A DNA stretch of 64,000 nucleotides, taken from assembly GCA_963575745.1 (NCBI GenBank), contig CAUYUJ010012669.1, forward strand, positions 196,001-260,000, given 5' to 3'. Positions 60,441-64,000 of this stretch are shown here, piece after piece. How positions within the stretch are numbered: the first letter of the stretch is position 1; the number at the start of each line of letters is the position of its first letter. A model generated the notes under the pieces. The model saw only the letters and a program-made list of their open reading frames with translations, had not been told where the DNA came from and did not search any database. Source of the stretch: Prorocentrum cordatum. Lineage: Eukaryota > Sar > Dinophyceae > Prorocentrales > Prorocentraceae. The position numbers and the translations under genes were made by a program.

Positions 60441-61065
60441 GAACTCTCACAATGAATTCCCCATTCGACCACACACGTAGGAACAATTCATGACCGTTCG
60501 GCCCCCTCATTCTGATGTGGGTCTCCTCGATGCCGTAATTTGACGGCCCTGGGGTCGAAAATCGTGGCGCGAGGGGGTCTTGTGTAACCCACTCTGGCCA
60601 GGCTTGACCCACCTTAGCATCCAGCCCCCTATCCCCTCAGCAACCTCAGCGGTGATTTCAGCGGGATCGTCGGACGCCGATCCGGGAAGGGAATCCCCGG
60701 GGCGCATCCGGGATCGCGGAACGGCTTTCCGACGTCTTGGCATTCTGCGTGCCTCAGGGGGCAGCCTCGTGGCCGCGGCGTGACGTGTCTCGAGACACTG
60801 GGCAGTCCAGGCCCTGGCAGGGCGGTCGGAACACCGTCGCGGTGCCTGCGGCGTCGCCCCTTGGACGCTCCATGCGTGGCGTGTTCAAATCGCCCCTGGC
60901 TGCCCTAGTGCCTTTTCTTTGGGCTCCAAGCGGGCAGTGCTGGGCTCCGTTGGTCGCGCTGGTGGCTGAAACAAAAAGTTGCTGAGGCTGTACTTTAGTA
61001 CGCGTCCTCCTCGCTGCTTCCGAAGATTCCGCCTTGATTAATAATTCACGGGCTGCGGCTGCATA
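60441..61065. other. No gene supported
   Basis: 60,605-60,665 resembles part of 45,270-45,300 (CAGCAACCTCAGCGGTGATT). Otherwise GC-rich sequence with no pattern. Confidence 0.4.
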
Positions 61066-61165
61066 CCCTCTCCATTTTTCCCAACCATCCTGTGGTGTTG
61101 GGTCCTCGTTTTGAAGAGACAGCGCCCCGCGTCCCACCTTCTCCTCCTCCTCTCCTCCGTGCTGC
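61066..61165 (+). repeat. Copy of the sequence in front of retrotransposon ORF1
   Basis: TTTTTCCCAACCATCCTGTG, GTGTTGGGTCCTCGTTTTGA and AGAGACAGCGCCCCGCGT match 34,977-35,042 with very few differences. Here it leads into the 90-bp array instead of the ORFs. Confidence 0.8.
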
Positions 61166-62468
61166 CGTCCGCATGCGTCCCGCACACCCATTTCGGCACA
61201 CCCCTCACACGTTTCGTGGCCCCATAGGGAGCTCCACCGAAGGCCCCATGGCTGCCGTCCGCATGCGTCCCGCACACCCATTTCGGCACACCCCTCACAC
61301 GTTTCGTGGCCCCACAGGGAGCTCCACCGAAGGCCCCAGTGCTGCCGTCCGCATGCGTCCCGCACACCCATTTCGGCACACCCCTCACACGTTTCGTGGC
61401 CCCATAGGGAGCTCCACCGAAGGCCCCATGGCTGCCGTCCGCATGCGTCCCGCACACCCATTTCGGCACACCCCTCACACGTTTCGTGGCCCCACAGGGA
61501 GCTCCACCGAAGGCCCCAGTGCTGCCGTCCGCATGCGTCCCGCACACCCATTTCGGCACACCCCTCACACGTTTCGTGGCCCCACAGGGAGCTCCACCGA
61601 AGGCCCCAGTGCTGCCGTCCGCATGCGTCCCGCACACCCATTTCGGCACACCCCTCACACGTTTCGTGGCCCCACAGGGAGCTCCACCGAAGGCCCCAGT
61701 GCTGCCGTCCGCATGCGTCCCGCACACCCATTTCGGCACACCCCTCACACGTTTCGTGGCCCCATAGGGAGCTCCACCGAAGGCCCCATGGCTGCCGTCC
61801 GCATGCGTCCCGCACACCCATTTCGGCACACCCCTCACACGTTTCGTGGCCCCACAGGGAGCTCCACCGAAGGCCCCAGTGCTGCCGTCCGCATGCGTCC
61901 CGCACACCCATTTCGGCACACCCCTCACACGTTTCGTGGCCCCAGCTCCACCGAAGGCCCCAGGGCATGCTCCACCGACAGGCCCCCATGTGCTGCCGTC
62001 CGCATGCGTCCCGCACACCCATTTCGGCACACCCCTCACACGTTTCGTGGCCCCACAGGGAGCTCCACCGAAGGCCCCATGGCTGCCGTCCGCATGCGTC
62101 CCGCACACCCATTTCGGCACACCCCTCACACGTTTCGTGGCCCCACAGGGAGCTCCACCGAAGGCCCCAGTGCTGCCGTCCGCATGCGTCCCGCACACCC
62201 ATTTCGGCACACCCCTCACACGTTTCGTGGCCCCATAGGGAGCTCCACCGAAGGCCCCATGGCTGCCGTCCGCATGCGTCCCGCACACCCATTTCGGCAC
62301 ACCCCTCACACGTTTCGTGGCCCCACAGGGAGCTCCACCGAAGGCCCCATGGCTGCCGTCCGCATGCGTCCCGCACACCCATTTCGGCACACCCCTCACA
62401 CGTTTCGTGGCCCCACAGGGAGCTCCACCGAAGGCCCCAGTGCTGCCGTCCGCATGCGTCCCGCACAC
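61166..62468. repeat. 90-bp tandem array, about 14 units
   Basis: Highly uniform units with GCTGCCGTCCGCATGCGTCC, CGCACACCCATTTCGGCACA, CCCCTCACACGTTTCGTGGC and AGGGAGCTCCACCGAAGGCC. One disturbed unit is at 61,945-61,990. As 90 is divisible by three, frames stay open for 500-600 codons on both strands with a 30-residue period; I do not call these genes. Confidence 0.97.
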
Positions 62469-62764
62469 CAGGTGTGTGGCGTGCCGACATGGGCGTCGCG
62501 GCGCGCGGGCGCTGCCGTCGGGGTTCCCAGGGAAGCCCCCTGCAGAGGCGACGCTCAGAGTCACGAGTACCGAGAGTCACGCAGACCCAAACTGTTCACA
62601 GTCGTATACATACATTTACACTGGGCGTATCCATGCACGCATTCATGCGAATAGAATCAATCGCGCGCAGATTCATTCATAATCAGACTCGCTCGCGATC
62701 CGACTCGCACGCGCTCAAGCTTTCATATTCGGACCTATCGTCTTCGTTCGTGTTGTGTACACTG

Positions 62765-62895
62765 CCACGCATTTCGGCACACCCCTCATACGGCTCGTGG
62801 CCCCATAGGGAGCGCCACCGAAGAAGATATTCACAATTGCGGTACTCTCAACTGCATATGGTTGGGTCCTTCGCCAGGCTAATTTTTGGCGATGT
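62765..62895 (+). repeat. Stray unit plus end unit of the 88-90-bp family
   Basis: One unit (GCATTTCGGCACACCCCTCA, GTGGCCCCATAGGGAGC) is followed directly by ATATTCACAATTGCGG and CAACTGCATATGGTTGGG, as at 42,070-42,135. Confidence 0.75.
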
Positions 62896-63794
62896 CGGCC
62901 CCCTGGGATCCTCGACCCTTATTTGTTTCATCCTAATTTGCTACGCGACGTTCCCAGGGTTGGGAAACAGCCCTACAAATGACGAAACCATAGAGTGAAC
63001 CAGCCATCACGATAAGCTTTTAGTGCCCGGATCTGATGGTACAGCCGTGGGTGAGACGCCAATCCGTTGATGACTGTGAGGGCGACGGTGGCGGTGGCCA
63101 GCTGGCTGGCTGGAAGCACTGCCCAGCCCTTTGGGATCCTCCGTTTTTGATGACGTGCCTGAAGTCGAAGCTGGGCACGGCTCGGACCTCCAAGCGAGTC
63201 CTCCAAGCCCAGACCCCTACTTTCGGATGCGGGCGTCAAGAAATTCGTGGCGGCCGGTTCTTCCATGTTTTCGGCCTCTTCGGGCCGTCTCGCGGCCCCT
63301 GGATTGTCAAAACAACGACTCAGGATGAAGCGCCGGCCCTGGGCAAGGGGTCGAGGTCTCAAGGGGGCCCACGGCACCAGCAAAAGGAGACGTCGGAGGA
63401 GAGATGACCTCCGACGTCGCTTGTTGTCGATGCGGATGGTTTATGGCAAGTTCCATTGTCTCCGACTCAGTTCCGCAGCATGCAGCGGCCGCCTACGCTG
63501 CGGCGACAGAGTTGTCCTGCGCGTTCAGGCGAGGAATAGCAGTCGGGGAGAAGGGGACGACGCCACCGACAGGAGAAGGAAGATGAAGACAAGAGGACGC
63601 CCGGGGCCCGTTTTCGCGCCCTGGGGTCATCAAAAGTTAGGGCCCGCGATGGAAAAGCCAACCCCCCTGGAAGGTGTGGCCAGCTCTGGAGCCCGCCTCG
63701 CGAAAGAGTCACGACGTCGAACGTGTTGTGGCAGACGCGCAGAAAGACCAGGAGGAGAGAAACTGGGAGTTCGAATGGGAGGAGGAGAAGAAGT
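62896..63794. other. Intron-like, with a repeat D copy
   Basis: 63,240-63,400 is repeat D (TTTTCGGCCTCTTCGGGCCG, CAACGACTCAGGATGAAGCG, GCAAGGGGTCGAGGTCTC). Elsewhere no gene is recognised. Confidence 0.5.
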
Positions 63795-63848
63795 AGTAGT
63801 AGTAATAGTAACATAGTAGTAGTAGCAGTAGTAGTAGTAGTAGTAGTA

Positions 63849-63899
<51 letters not shown>

Positions 63900-63908
63900 A
63901 TCGTAGTC

Positions 63909-64000
<92 letters not shown>
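63795..64000. repeat. (AGT)n tract running off the window
   Basis: About 200 bp of AGT, nearly perfect to the last base. The window ends inside it. Confidence 0.97.

Noticed and set aside
60754-62654. Minus-strand open frames of 608 and 508 codons and a plus-strand frame of 520 codons with a 30-residue repeat
   Set aside because: The unit is 90 bp with no stop codons, so both strands stay open by arithmetic. The same family at 41.3 kb has units of 88-90 bp and does not keep a frame.
1-64000. tRNA, rRNA, snRNA or telomere sequences
   Set aside because: Scanned by eye for TTCGANNCC arms in a tRNA context, rRNA core motifs and TTTAGGG runs; none convincing. A covariance-model search would be needed to exclude small RNAs.

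Overview
The window looks like nuclear DNA of a dinoflagellate. The evidence is three decayed copies of the dinoflagellate spliced leader directly upstream of open reading frames, a GC-rich retrotransposon with RNase H and unusual zinc-ribbon modules, scattered short exons in multi-kb introns, and very heavy simple-sequence and interspersed repeats. I see no rRNA, tRNA, CRISPR or bacterial operon structure. Most long open frames elsewhere in the window are shadows of tandem repeats and are left out.

Positions 1-15,900 form one domain. All coding is on the minus strand, set in three arrays of a 103-bp satellite. Four segments (15,770 down to 7,792) together spell one Helitron-like RepHel gene: a KRPAA-repeat N-terminus, a CxxC zinc region, a HUH/Y2 Rep domain and a Pif1-type helicase. 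It is broken by one frameshift, one unresolved junction and a 1.5-kb GT-AG intron filled with satellite. Downstream on the same strand lie an SGNH-hydrolase-like ORF, an unknown 276-aa ORF, a basic 155-aa ORF and an unknown 280-aa ORF. The whole domain carries an unusual nucleotide signature: GTAT on the coding strand about every 58 bases, evenly spaced, in all three codon phases, and also in the satellite. This is the best candidate here for an undescribed system.

Positions 15,900-34,900 hold no gene I can support. They are a mosaic of two interspersed repeat families built around (TTG)n/(CAA)n tracts and a small palindrome, plus a 21-bp minisatellite, a GC-rich ~190-bp tandem repeat and a 77-bp tandem repeat.

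Positions 34,900-41,300 are a non-LTR retrotransposon: zinc-ribbon ORF1 with one in-frame stop, APE-type endonuclease, reverse transcriptase and a complete RNase H, ending in an (ATC)n tail. It is broken by a C10-run frameshift. An 88-bp tandem array follows, with a gene fragment lodged in it.

Positions 42,000-57,000 are intron-like DNA with a few exon-sized coding islands: a minus-strand 49-codon exon and several plus-strand fibronectin type III pieces, which I read as one large, sparsely coding gene. A short interspersed element with a B-box-like motif recurs through this part. Positions 57,500-64,000 return to interspersed repeats, a 90-bp tandem array related to the one at 41.3 kb, and a terminal (AGT)n tract.
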